Shown here: positions 45,301-57,075 of the stretch, one piece after another
How the letters are laid out: the number at the start of each line of letters is the position of its first letter
How positions within the stretch are numbered: the first letter of the stretch is position 1
DNA from: Heterocephalus glaber
Taxonomy: Eukaryota > Chordata > Mammalia > Rodentia > Bathyergidae
Assembly: GCF_000247695.1 (NCBI RefSeq)
Contig: NW_004624743.1
Coordinates: forward strand, 3,139,368 to 3,203,367
DNA length: 64,000 nucleotides
Direction: 5' to 3'
Translations under genes and position numbers: made by a program
Notes under the pieces: generated by a model
The model's database searches: none
Told to the model about the DNA's origin: nothing
The model's input: only the letters and a program-made list of their open reading frames with translations

Positions 45301-46339
45301 TGCAAAGATTTCTGAAGTGTATCCTTTAATATAAAGGGTGATGTTATTTCGTACATTGCATATTTGTTAATTATCCTGTATTATTTATTAAATAAGTATA
45401 TTTCCATGCATGCATCTTGCAAAACAACTGAAAATGTTGGGAAGAGAAATGAAAGCTACTTGACATTTCACTGAGTATTAACACAGCCAACCCTCAATAA
45501 AAGTAAATGATACAGCTATAAAAACTGGTGAAAGAGATTCAATATAGTCTTTTGAAGCTGTCAAGGAGGAAAATAAATTAATGAAACAGAGCACATTGCT
45601 AAAGATATAATTAAAGAAAAGTTTCTTAATGTAAAAGATGATGTAAAGCTACTTACTGAGAGGATATATTATGTACCAGGGAATAGTAACTCAGAATGGT
45701 CAACATCGAGAACCGTCCAGTAAACATGTGGAATCTGAAGATGAAAGAAGAATTATAGGCAAATTAATCAGGTACTTTATAGTGGGAAAAATGCAACATG
45801 GTCCTCAGGCCTCACCTTTATCCAGTCCCAGAGGGAGTCAAACCCCGCCTCTGTGGTTCTCAGGGGAAATGTGGGTAAGGACTTTATATTCAGTCAAACT
45901 ATCCGTAAGCACAAAGGGTACAAACAGTTTTGAACAGACAGGAAACCAGAAAATGCTGTTCTCCAAGGTGTTTCTTGCTGGAGGACAAACTTCAGCCAAC
46001 CAGACCCCAGGAATGACGCGAGAGCAGTATAATGGTGATCACGGCGAAATCAAACACAAATGTGGAGTTGAGTGGGACCAAATGGAATATAAATTTTATA
46101 AATGGTGACCATGTAGCAATGACACGACTGAGGAAAACTGTGAGAGGGAAAAGGAAAAGGGAGAGAACTTGAGCAAAATTCCCCTTGAACTCTTTTTAAG
46201 GAGCCAAAAGTAAAAGGAACACATTTCAAACAAAAGAACCAAGCAGTCAACATTCTATTTAACAGAAAAATTGAACATCAAGAGATATAATGTTATTAAC
46301 TAAGTCAGACAGTTGATAACACAGTGGCAGGGGCATGAT
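45301..46339. other. Unassigned sequence
   Basis: AT-rich to 45660; 145-codon plus frame 45671-46108 has no recognised domain. Possibly further L1 remnants, not demonstrable by eye. Confidence 0.4.
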
Positions 46340-46565
46340 CCATGGAAGAAATGGTTAACAGGCTGGACATTGTTAAAATAAAACAGAAGCCCTTTTCTGT
46401 GAAAGACATGAACTGGGAGAGAATTATTTGCAAAAGACGAATATGGTAAAGGACTGATCTTGAAAAATACAAAGAATTCCTAGAAACCTACAATAATAAA
46501 ATGAACTACCCAATTAAAAAATGGACCAAAGACCTGAACAAACACCTCATCGAATATTTCCAGGT
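46340..46565 (+). mobile_element. L1 ORF2 3' fragment, part 1
   Basis: 'gagagaattatttgcaaaag', 'gtaaaggactgatcttgaaa', 'aatacaaagaattcctagaa', 'actacccaattaaaaaatgg', 'accaaagacctgaacaaaca' is a conserved block of L1 ORF2. It is interrupted at about 46570. Confidence 0.9.
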
Positions 46566-46599
46566 GGCAAGTCATATCACAGACTGGGAAAATTATCAA

Positions 46600-46885
46600 C
46601 GACAGGGATGCATTTGCTTTGCAGCCCTGGAGTGGGAATGCAGAGCATGAGGTCCAGGGCGGGTCTTCACACTTTGTCACCCAGGGCAGTGAGCACACAC
46701 GGGACCATGGAGAAGGTCAGGCCGAGCCCACCCTCTGTTACTAACCCACCCCTTAAGACAGCATTGATTCACTCATCAAGTCTCAGGACCTAGGCACCTC
46801 TTAAAGGCCCTAGGAAGCCTTTGCAATGCAATTAAATTTCACAATGAGGATTGCAGAGGACACTGAAAGCACAGCACAGGGAATA
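46600..46885 (-). mobile_element. MaLR LTR fragment inserted in L1, antisense
   Basis: 'tcactcatcaagtctcagga', 'cctaggcacctcttaaaggc', 'aatgcaattaaatttcacaa', 'tgaggattgcagaggacact' is reverse MST/THE-like LTR (cacctcttaaaggccccacc ... aatttcaacatgagttttggagg). L1 sequence resumes to its right. Confidence 0.7.
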
Positions 46886-46889
46886 CAAA

Positions 46890-47155
46890 GGAAAGCCACT
46901 TCAAGATGATACTGCTCCGACTAGAAGAGCCAATGTCCAAGCCACAGACAGCATCAAACAGCAACAGGAACTGGAGCAAGGGGAACTCTCATTCACTGCT
47001 GCTGGGGTGCAAAATGGTACTGCGCTTTAGAAGACAGTTGGGCAGTTACTTAGGAACCTGAACATGCTTTTCCAACAGAATCCAGGAACTCACTCCTTGG
47101 TACTTACCCCCAGGACCTGAAAAGCGGCTGGAGTTACATCACGTGAAATCTTTCT
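46890..47155 (+). mobile_element. L1 ORF2 3' fragment, part 2
   Basis: 'aactggagcaaggggaactc', 'tcattcactgctgctggggt', 'gcaaaatggtactgcgcttt', 'agaagacagttgggcagtta' is the next L1 block (cactgttggtgggaatgtaaaatggtgcagcc). It continues part 1 after the LTR. Confidence 0.85.
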
Positions 47156-47779
47156 GTAGGACCCAAAATGAAAATATGGTCTTATTATAAGCCCAAAAAG
47201 CTTGAAATTATCCAAGTTAGAGATTATAGGCCACTCAAAGTACAGACTCTGGTAGAACTGTTTAAGCAATATCCCAATGGTTCTCCATGCTAATAGAGCA
47301 TCTCAAATGATGAGAACTTTTCCTAGCAGGTGGTCTTTAAATTAAAAACAGACTTTCTCCTCTTATCTAAGTGAAAGGAAGCTGGGATTGTTAGTCTTTT
47401 GTAAAATGGTGGAGTCCATCCACTTGTCATGGAAGAGAGGGACTGCAAAGTACCCTGTGGATGTGATCACATGACAGCCAGCAGATGTCAGAGGAGCAGT
47501 GCTGAACAGTAAGGAGACTTTTGTGAGTGCCAGAAGACATAGCCTCTCAGCTCTTTGCATCCCTTGAGATACTGCACTACAAACCAGATCCCAAAACAGA
47601 AAAGAACAAGACTCATGTCCTGTTCGTCAGCTATATGGACCTCACTTTGCAGTAAAGGAGGGAAAGAACTTCCCCAGACAGCAGTACTGTGGTTAACTCT
47701 CCAGATCTCACGTGTGACCCCCTTTAGTACTCTGAATCAGGAAAGAGCCACAAAATCACATAGAACAATAGGTTAAATG
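47156..47779. other. Unassigned sequence
   Basis: No gene or repeat recognised. Confidence 0.45.
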
Positions 47780-48720
47780 CTGGTCTCTGCAATGTACCAG
47801 CCCTGAGCACTCCGTAGAAACTGCTTTCATTTTTGGCCTTTAGAAAGTTATTCTACCAAATGATTACTATGGTAATTGGAATTAGGAATGGAATTATGGT
47901 TGAGCCCTAAATGACATGATGCTGATGTTCCAACTGCTAGTTAGCTGTTACACTGAACTATTTTGAACAATGAGAGGGACAGGATCAACTTGTGGGAGCA
48001 CTAATTTTAATTTTGGGATAGCCAATTTGTTGGTCTTTCACTGCTTTCTTAAAGGAAACCCAAGGTCTGAAGAACTTGCCCCTGGCCTATATTCAAGGAG
48101 AAAATTAGAGCATCCCTGCCTTAGGAGAAAATATTTAACCTCATCTTCCTTTGAGGACAGTGCAGTTTCACATTCACAGGACTCAAAATCTGTGCCACAA
48201 AATGAGAGATCTCCACGATGGATCAGTAAAGCTAATTACTTTGGGAATGATGCCCCCCTTTGTAGTCTCTGCAGAGCACATCATAATTCTGCGAAAGGGG
48301 AGGATGTGGGAGTGCTACTATACAGATGTGACTTAAAGGCACAATATATCACAGAGCACTCAGGTTAAAGTTCGCTAGTCGTAAAGCATATCGCTGACAG
48401 TTAATTTGCTCCTATCTTCATCTGCTAAGACATTAGCAGGATTTAATGAGTGGGTATCAACGGCAAACATTCATTATATATCTTCAGATGATGGAGAGGG
48501 TTATTATGGTAATTAAAATCAAGAGTCACAAAGAAGCAAATTAGAAATTAGAGTCCTAAGAAACAAATCAATAAAAAGTAAAAAGTCAGGCAAATTTTAA
48601 AAGAAATTGTGCATTCTGCATTTTGTTCTTACCTCCTAAAAATATTTAAAAATACATACATATTGTAACAGTTACACACACAGAGCTAGGTGAGAGTTCT
48701 TGATAATAATTTTCCTCAGG
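47780..48720. promoter_or_regulatory. Candidate conserved non-coding block
   Basis: Two unique AT-rich motif-dense parts: 47850-47960 ('gattactatggtaattggaa', a TAATTG homeodomain core) and 48370-48560 ('tgacagttaatttgctccta', 'gttattatggtaattaaaat'). A 132-codon frame between them (47970-48368) has no known domain. Inference from character only. Confidence 0.28.
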
Positions 48721-49959
48721 AGACAAGTATATTAACAGTGTCATAAGTTATTATTTCAAATGTATTTTATGTGTATACTATAAAGCCACTAACGTTACAA
48801 GGATGGGCGTATATAATACATACTGTTTTGCACTGTTTCTTCAGTAAACATATTGTGGATAACTATGTCACTTCATGAAAAAAAAAGTACTTGATTCACA
48901 CGTGAAAATAAATGTATTCATTGCTTTGGACCAATGAATATTTTGAACCACACTTTTCTTTATCAAATGAAAAAGGAAATAGTGCTTGAAGGACATTTAA
49001 CTCTCAATTTTCTACTCTTCTGAATGATTTCAATTTTACTGATAACCATGTATTTTTTATTACTGACAGCTAGATAAAAGCAATAAGCAAGAGAGAGAAA
49101 TGGAGAGGCTCAATTTCAAAGGGTAAAGTAATAATATAATTCAGATTGCCTGGTTATAATTTTTTATACTTTTTTAAAAGATCAAATTTTTTTTAAAAGA
49201 TCAAATATTTAAATATTAAATCTTTGGCTCTTTGTAGAAAAATCTGTGAACAAAGGGCAAAAATTTGTACCCAGATTCCCAAGAGGAATCATTACCTGAC
49301 ACAACCGGAGGCCAGGCTTCCCCGGAGTAGCCGACTCCAAGTGGTCCACTGGGAAGAGAACCCTGACTCAGAGCCTTTGTGCAGCCACCTGACCAATGGC
49401 TTCCAGTTACACCAGGGCCAGGAAATTCCCTGAGGAGTTCAATTCCTACAGCCTACTTTTTTATTGTTATTATTTTCTTATTCTGAGTAATACTTGGATC
49501 CAATGGAAGGAAATCTTTGTTTGCTTTGATCTTACTAAGAGCTCCTTAAAGCGCAGGTCCCAGCTGAGGAAGTGCATGTGAAGGCGAATATGCTGAAAAG
49601 CGAGATTGCTGTGGCTTGGTGCTTCTTTCCAGCCCATGACATGGAGACCCCTCTATAAGGAGCCTGGAGAGAAACTTCTGTCTCTGTGTAAAACAAACTG
49701 AGCAATTAATCTGTTTTTACCTTCTGGTCAATGTGGATTTTGCAACAAAGCTTGTTTCTGGTTTTATTGTATTGAAAACGTGTAACCTAGAGGTCTCTAG
49801 ACCCCAGCAGCTCAGGGTCAAAAGTGAGTCCCATTAACATTCACTCCCAAACAAGAGGGCCCGGTGGACCTCAACTCCGCACAGAGAAAGCCTTTTGGCC
49901 AGACTCGTCTGCATGCCCCTCGGGGACTGCCACACTTGATTCCATTTGGGGCTCGAAGT
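48721..49959. other. Unassigned AT-rich sequence
   Basis: No gene. Includes the local duplication at 49170-49206. From about 49220 GC rises slightly with no recognised element. Confidence 0.45.
49170..49206 (+). repeat. 18-bp tandem duplication
   Basis: 'ttttttaaaagatcaaat' is present twice in direct succession. Confidence 0.85.
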
Positions 49960-50400
49960 AGCATGGACCAATCGCCTTAGTTTAAGCAAAGAAAAAGGAA
50001 TTTGTTACAGGGACCAGAAGTGATCTGTAGAAGGTAAGGGCAGAGAGATGCCTTTGTCTCAGAAAAGTCTAGAACCAGAGAATCAAGTGGCATCAGGAAG
50101 CTCCTGCTGTCTTTCATCATTGTTGCTTCCTGCTGTATTACTGTGTTATTCCCTCCCTCCCCCCTCTCTCCCTCTCCATTCTCCCCCACTGCCCCATCTT
50201 CTTTCTCATTGGCTTCCATAGCTGATCCAACTCAGCAACAGAAAATGAAGGCCAGTGAGGGCCCCCAAGCTTACATGACATAGATCCAGCCACCTGGAGA
50301 GGGGTAGAAATACCTGTGCCCAATGTTTAATTTCTGGAGAGGAAACTGACAGTACCACTTGAGCAGAATGCCCACTTTCTCCAGCTCACTATGGCAGAAG
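49960..50400 (-). mobile_element. Possible LTR relic, antisense (family unknown)
   Basis: 'aaaaaggaatttgttacagg', then a C/T-rich run at 50151-50200 and 'gagaggaaactgacagtacc' have the layout of antisense ERVL-type LTRs (A-rich primer side, pyrimidine tract). No retroviral genes nearby. Low certainty. Confidence 0.35.
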
Positions 50401-51327
50401 GTGCGGAGGGCATGCGGCCCTCAAATGGCCCGGTGGTGTGGTGGCTGGGAGAGCGTATTCCTGGAGAAGGGGTGAGCAGGGCCACAGTGTCCATGTGTGA
50501 CGGCTAGAAGAGTGGTGTGTGGCTGCTGAGTGTGGTGCTCACCTCCCAGGACAGTGGCCTCCACACCGCTTAGGCCACGCCCCCACACAACCTGTCCTTG
50601 CCCTGCCCCGTTGCAATGTTCTTACCACCGATCTCAAGGTCACAATCTCAAGATGCTGAAGCATCGTAAAATGCACTCAGTCCCTTTGGTGTGGAGCACC
50701 GAGAGCACCTGCAAAAAGATGAGGAGAAAGGCACTCCACCGCGTGGGGGAAAGGCCATTCTGAGTGGAGGCTGGGGTTACTCAGAGCCAGGGAGAGAGCA
50801 CAACGTAAGCCCACGTCTGTCTGATTCTGAAGCCCCTCATGTTTCTCATCTAAAATTAAACTTGTAAAAAATACAGTGAATATATTTTGTTTTAAACGAA
50901 TCATACAAGCAAGCTCAACACGTAGAGGAAATAAAAGCTGAGCTGCTTTGGCAGAACTGGGCTGAGTGACGGGCAGGCGATACCTGTCCACTTGTGCTAC
51001 TGCGGGAACCTTGGCGACCAGGGACTAGAGACGCCAGTCAGTTTTCAAACCTTACTTGAAATTCATTTGTGTTCAAGAATGCAGGGCAATTAGGAGCAGT
51101 TGCTAGAGAAAGGACCATTTTCTCTCAGAGATGAGGCAACTCAGATTCTCCTGCGCCCTGGACAGAACCTGCCTTACTCTTCCTCAAGGGTAATTGGTGG
51201 CGTCCAGGTGAAATTGTGAGGAGGAAAATTATGTTCCACTGCCCACTCAAAGGGATCTTTCAAGTCCCTCTTGGCCTTTCTGGAACACTTTGCTCAGGAT
51301 CAAACCCCATGCAAGCTCTCCACACAG

Positions 51328-51328
<1 letters not shown>
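50401..51328. other. Unassigned sequence
   Basis: GC-richer at 50400-50600. No gene or repeat recognised. Confidence 0.45.

Positions 51329-51370
<42 letters not shown>
51329..51370 (+). repeat. (CA)n microsatellite, about 20 units
   Basis: After 'cacacagata' an uninterrupted run of about 20 ca dinucleotides. Likely length-polymorphic. Confidence 0.97.
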
Positions 51371-51371
<1 letters not shown>

Positions 51372-52739
51372 CTTGGTTAATCAAGAAAATCAACTCGTGC
51401 TGATGTGTTGACTATTCAGTGCTCCTGCGGCACAAAAACCAAGAACTCTCATATTGTTATGCGTGTGTCCCTGGAAAAACATCGCACAGCAAAACAAATT
51501 GAGGTTTCTTGTCAGACAGTGAGAAGTCCCACCATGAACTTTGCCCTACATTTTCAGCCAACTCACAGAAACATCTGGCTCTATGTGTTACTCTACTTTA
51601 CTCTCCCTACAAAGTCCCATTGAAACATTTAAAATAAAATTATAAACTCACAAAACCATATAGCTTAATGATAGAAAAGAGAAAACCATCACCAAGCCAG
51701 CCACTTTAAGGAATTTCTAAAAGAGAAGTGTATATATGATTTCATTGCAAGATGAGATAAATTGCTAGCAATTCCACAAATATAACAGGAAAAAATTGCC
51801 CATGTCTCTTTAGAGGAAAATTTCACTCAATTCTTCCTGGGATAGAATTCCAGTGGTGATTTAACAATTGCAACTACTTTAAAAAATTAAATGTCCAAGT
51901 CCATTTTATCATGAGTATAAAATTGTGCAAGATTTTCAAAGTTCTTCCAGTTATCTAAAGTAGGAGGTTGGAGTAAAAAAAAAATTTACATTTTTCTAAT
52001 AAATATGCTTGTATCATTTCCCCTTTGGAAACAGGGAGTCAATGTTATGTTGGTACATGCAGACTTTGTATACTGAAACGTTTTAAACAAGCTATGAACC
52101 AAGGATATCTTCATACATTTCAATTCTGTGTCCAAAAGTATCACTAACATCACACCTGTTATAAGATCCATTCATTTTGGAAAAAACTGTAAGTCCCATC
52201 TCTGGACCACAGCTGAGTGAATAAAGAAATGGGCTGTGTGGTTCCTTCCTTATTTTCCCCTTAATCTAAAACAAATATATTGTCTTCTTTCCTTCTTTTC
52301 CTTTTTTATGGCTTTGATTGTACATATGCTTAGTATAATTAAGACATACAAAATTAGGAGGTTGAAATTCTTTATAATTACTCAAAATAATAAGAGGAAT
52401 TCTGTATCTCCAAGCTAGTAGGTTCTGATATCAAACCCAATAAACAAAACACAGAAAAAAAGCTAAAACATTTAGCTCAATTAAAAGAAAACAGATTATC
52501 ATTCTAATGGAAAAGCACTCAAAAGACACATGCAGTCAATTAAAGAGGAAACACAAGTAATGAATGCATACATGAAACAGGAAAAAACTACAACTCTGCC
52601 AGTAGTTAGGTAAGGGCATCTAATAAGAGCACTTAAGTCTCTGGTTAGGATTTGTTTTTCTTATCTCATCATTAGGAAGTTTTAAAGGTTTTTTAGGTGA
52701 AAGAAATATTTGCCAAAGGTGTGAACAAACTGGAATCCT
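51372..52739. other. Unassigned AT-rich sequence
   Basis: No gene. Possibly decayed L1, but no ordered match could be made by eye. Confidence 0.4.
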
Positions 52740-52960
52740 TGACATTGCAAATTGGTGAAAAAAAATTGCAGGGAGACACTTAGAAATATGCATAATAAAA
52801 GCCTTAAAATGTGAAGATCATTTGGCCCACTTCTAGGAATTTGGCAGAAGACAATTAGATAAATACATGTAGAGCTCCATTACATAGCAGAATTGTTCAC
52901 AGGAGAAAATTAATACAATGCTAAAGTTTAGTAATTGAACAAGTTGAAGTAGGGATGGAT
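52740..52960 (+). mobile_element. Old L1M fragment
   Basis: 'tttggcccacttctaggaat', 'ttggcagaagacaattagat', 'aattgttcacaggagaaaat' and 'aagttgaagtagggatgg' match the L1M ORF2 end (cacttctaggaatttatcc ... gcaatattgttcataatag). Confidence 0.65.
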
Positions 52961-53794
52961 TGTAGAGGTCAATGTCCACCGGAACATATGATGTGAGCAC
53001 CGACCTAGAAAATGGTCTCCGCTTAACAGCTCTGTGGGCTCTCCTTCTCTGAGTGGTTCTGTGAAAGGGTGCCCCTGACAGACAGCGCTAGGAGAAGGGA
53101 GCCTGAGCACTCTGTGACCCCGGAACATGCAGCACGAGAAGGACTTGTCTTGCCCAAAATGCCATTGTACCCAACACTGAGAAATCCTGCTGAGCTAAAC
53201 CTCTTGGAATAAAATACAAGACTCTGACTCCCCAACTCCTGATTGTTTTTCTAATATCAGCTCTGTCAACTTCCCTCCCTATTTGGGACCCTTCTCCGAC
53301 TCACCTCAATTTCTGTCTCCTCTACCCCATGCCTTAACCGTATCAAATTGCTGGCAATTCTCCTGGATTTCCAAGAAGTATTAAGTTTCTCAACTTTCAT
53401 TTGGTTTAGATTATTTGTTCTTCCTAGAATAAGCCTTGTCCTATTCATTTTTTTAATATTCAGGTTAATCATCTTCATGGAGACTTTTTTTGGATGATAG
53501 ATTTCTCCCATTATAGAAAACTTTTTCACTTTCTTATTTATATATGTCACTATTACAATATTTAAAACAAAAAGCAGTATTTATTTTATGTCTAAATCCT
53601 CCCAGTAGAAGTGGAAACTCCTTAAAGGCAAGGAGGGAATGACTATTCATAGTTAACCCCAAGCAAAAGGGAAAAAGGCTTGGCCATCTAAAAGACACTG
53701 TACAAATTCTTGTGGACTGGAGGAAAAATAAAGCTAAATTTGAATTCACCAACTCTTTTTCCTGGCATTGGAAAAAGTAGAAAAAAATGAATTA
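52961..53794. other. Unassigned sequence
   Basis: No gene or repeat recognised. Confidence 0.45.
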
Positions 53795-53972
53795 AAGCAG
53801 TAAAAGGACTGAAGCAGGAAGATCACAAGTTGAAGCCTAGGCTAAGGAACTTAGCTAGACCCAATCTTGATATAAAATTTTACAAAACGACTAGCTTATA
53901 GCTCAGTGGTAAAGCACTTGCCTAGTATGCACAAGGCCCTGAGTTCAATACACAGCACTCCCCCAAAAGAAA
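53795..53972 (+). mobile_element. B1-dID heterodimeric SINE
   Basis: 5'-truncated B1 ('actgaagcaggaagatcaca', 'agttgaagcctaggctaagg', 'agctagacccaatcttg') then an ID-like unit with A box 'tagctcagtgg', 'cttgcctagtatgcacaagg', 'ccctgagttcaatacacagc' and an A-rich tail. Confidence 0.9.
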
Positions 53973-54454
53973 AAATCATTAAATATTGAAACAATGGTGT
54001 TCAAAATGTGACTTCAATCAACAAAGAAGAGTGATCTCAGAGAGGCGGGTGAAACACAGCAGCAGCTGATTGCCTCAGCCTGCTGCCAGGGGAGGGTACA
54101 TTCACAAGAACCTGCGAGTCCAACAGATTCCCCAAGGTGACAAGATAGAGCTGAGTGTCTAGCAAATTTTTCTCAGTGATGACAAGTGACAAATAAATGA
54201 TAAGCAAAAGGGGAAATGACAGGTTACTATGTCAATCCTTATGCTTCCAATGGATTTGCAAATCTTAAGGAAAAATGCAATCAACTCTCAACTGTTCACA
54301 TTATAACCATTTTGTGGAAACTCAACAAAGCTGGTCTTGTTGGGAGAACCGGAAATTGATTCTGGGAACCTCCAATCTTTTACCTGTTATCTTTGATAAT
54401 CTGCTGGAAGATGGTAAGTAGTGGCAGGATCAGCCTACCTGGGACACTTCCCTG
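53973..54454. other. Unassigned sequence
   Basis: No gene or repeat recognised. Confidence 0.45.
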
Positions 54455-54605
54455 CTCTAATACCTAGGTAGACTTGTCCAGTTTAACTTCTATGTGCCTC
54501 TGTTTCTACATTTATAAAATTAGGATGATGATAGTATGTATTTCATGAGGCTGTTTTGAGGATTAAATGAATTATACATGTAAAGCTTTTAGAACATTAG
54601 GTCAA
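54455..54605 (+). repeat. MIR SINE relic
   Basis: 'tagacttgtccagtttaact', 'tctatgtgcctctgtttcta', 'cctttataaaatt'-like 'catttataaaattaggatga', 'tgaggctgttttgaggatta', 'aatgaattatacatgtaaag' is sense MIR in order. Confidence 0.92.
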
Positions 54606-54699
54606 ATGAATTACATACTACACTTGATTTTAGGCAAAAGGCCAAGACGCAATAGGGTCAAATGATTAGGGGTTGAAAAGTTCCATGTTATATATAATC

Positions 54700-55330
54700 T
54701 GATCCACTGAGTTAGAAGAATAATCATAACCCTTCATCATAACAAGAGCTGTACAGTTTTTTATTGAAACAATAAGTGAAACTGTAAATTCTTAGCTGCC
54801 ATTAAGCGCTAAATGATTCCTTAACACGTGTACGGCATTCGTCTCCCTGTCTTGCATCTTATTGAAAACAGAACTGTCTTCAGATTTGTGTGTATGAAAA
54901 AAGCTTAAAATGCACAGCAGATTGTCTTATCAAAGAAACTGAAATCTCCCAGCCCCAGAAGATTATGTCTGAAGACAAAACTAGACCACCATCATTTCAA
55001 AGCAAAATTATTCTTTTGTCAAATGACAGCAGTTGAAAACCTGACTTTTTTCTTGTGGATATACATATGCTTTACCTCAAAAGCCTGACACTATACCATG
55101 AATTGAATAAACTCTTTAAGTGCTCAGGCTTGAGTATGAAAATGTAGCAGTATTTTCCTGCAGCCTTGAACATGGAACTGTGTGTCTTCTAATTGTGCTG
55201 GAAACATCTGTTTGATGGGGGGGCTCTGAGATTAGTCAGATAACAGGCATTTTTCCCATTTAGGTTTTATGACGATAGAAGAAACTTGGGGTGCAAGCTT
55301 CTCAAGTAAATGTTTTCTGAGCATCAGCAT
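54700..55330. promoter_or_regulatory. Candidate conserved non-coding block
   Basis: Long repeat-free segment with balanced, motif-rich text, e.g. 'tgccattaagcgctaaatga' (54797 on), 'ccttaacacgtgtacggc' with an E-box CACGTG, and 'agattgtcttatcaaag'. No coding frame. The CpGs in otherwise AT-rich sequence suggest constraint. Needs alignment. Confidence 0.33.
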
Positions 55331-56194
55331 TAGATTTCTCGCTCACATTTTGAATTTCTAATCAGAAAGGCAGATGACGTGAGGAAAGGCGATGTTTATG
55401 CAGGAACCAGAAGCTGCTCCGCAATGAGTTCTGGATGCATCGGGTGTTGGCGTCCATGGGGCACCTGGTGTCTCAGGGAATGGGACGCTGAGGTGGATTC
55501 GTTTCCTTTCCAACCCAAGGGCTCAGTGCCCTCAGTAGTCACAGCTTGAAAGAAAAGGATTCCCTTACTGTCACTGACATCCCCACAGGCAGGGCACGGA
55601 GGACCCGGCTCGTAAGAGAAGTCAGAACATCTCAGAGGAGCATGAAATATCAATTTATTATAGATCCTGCTGCTGTGGTAATTCTACCGCTCGTTCATCA
55701 CAGTCCAAGTGAATGAGAAGTTTTCATCATTTCTCAGAAAACAGCAGAAGTCAGAACTCATGGCAGGGGGGTCTTGTGTTTTGAGGATTTTCTATAAAGA
55801 GGAGTTTAATGACTTTTCAATTATTTGCTAAGTAAAAGACTATAATAGACACAAATGCTTTATGAATTAAGTCAAACACTTCTTCTGTGAGACGCTTCCT
55901 GTGACTTCTGTTGCTTTCACAGTGGGTTTCGTGTGCAATAACATGCTTCAATCAAGCCAACTTCATGTAACTCTGCTAACAGGAAGGATTTCTGTCACAG
56001 ATTTTACAGACCTCTTCCGTCGTGACGGACATCCTGAGCAAGCGAGCAGGACTTTCTACACTGACGTTCAAACAGCTCATCCCTGATCTTTCAATTCGCA
56101 CCATTGCCCCTGTACCATCTACTCTCTGAACTGGAACAATCACTGTGTAAGCATCTCATGGCTTTCTCGCCTTGGGTCCCTCTAGGAGTTTTCT
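55331..56194. other. Unassigned sequence
   Basis: No gene recognised. The phrase 'tgtgagacgcttcctgtgac' near 55886 is L2-like but isolated. Confidence 0.4.
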
Positions 56195-56695
56195 ATTGCA
56201 CTGAAAATGAAATGCAAACTCCTTACCCCGGCTTAGGAAGTTCTCCACATCCTGGCCTTCACTGAGCGCTAAGGACTTGGCTTCCTCCCCGACTCAGTCA
56301 CTGCTCCAGCCACATCTGCTCCATCAGCCAAGATGCTGATTCTTCATGACAGACGTGGCTCACCTGTCCAGTTGCCACTGGCCACTGTCGGCCCTCACCT
56401 CTAACATGGGAGGAGCCCACCTGCAGCCTTGGCCCTGCCGAAGAGCAGCCACGGCAATCTTTGGAAAACATTAATCCGATCACATCAACTGAGTGCTTTA
56501 GATACTTCAGTGGCACATGGTGGCCATTATGATGATATAAAAATTCCTTCACCTGGCTCAGGAGATGCTGCAAAATGTGACTGCTGTGATCTCTCTTGCC
56601 TAATCCTGTATCTAATATGCTGGTCTGATCCTGTACACCAGAACCCACAATTGCCACACTTCTGTCATGATGTGTAGCTTTAGTCATGGTCTCAG
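56195..56695 (+). repeat. L2 LINE relics (one rearranged or two copies)
   Basis: 'gaaatgcaaactccttaccc', 'acatcctggccttcactgag', 'cactgctccagccacatctg' is the L2 block (aaatccaaactccttaccatggcc ... ctccagccacactgg). A second block, 'taatccgatcacatcaactg', 'gatacttcagtggcac', then 'ttgcctaatcctgtatc', is from the part of L2 normally upstream, so two copies or a rearrangement are present. Confidence 0.65.
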
Positions 56696-56851
56696 ATCAT
56701 ACCCACAAATGTTCTCTTAGACTGAGGTGTCCTTTCCATCTTTCTTGTTCCTAAACATTTCCCGCTTATGACCACTATGGATGATTCCCACAGCATCCTG
56801 TTCTTCATATAATGCAGATGCACGATCTATTGTAATTATGTTTCCCTTTAG

Positions 56852-57075
56852 ACCAGAGGTTGGCAAACAATGGCCTGAGCCTACATCCCATCCCTCCACT
56901 TGGTTTTGTAAATAAAGTTTTATTGAGACATAGCTGCACCTGCTCATTTGCACATAGTCTCTGGCTGCTGGTTTGCTACAACAGCTGAGTTAGGACATCA
57001 ACACAGAATCTATAGAGTTAGCAAAGCCAAAAACATTCCCTGTTTGGCCCTTAATAGAAAAAAATGCCAGCCCTA
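56852..57075 (+). mobile_element. hAT non-autonomous (MER-type) element
   Basis: 'cagaggttggcaaacaatgg', 'tttgtaaataaagttttatt', 'gagacatagctgcacctgct', 'cacatagtctctggctgctg', 'ctacaacagctgagttagg', 'cctgtttggcccttaat', 'aatgccagccctag' follow a well-known mammalian hAT MER consensus whose ends are cagaggttggcaaac / gccgacccctg. Nearly complete. Confidence 0.85.
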
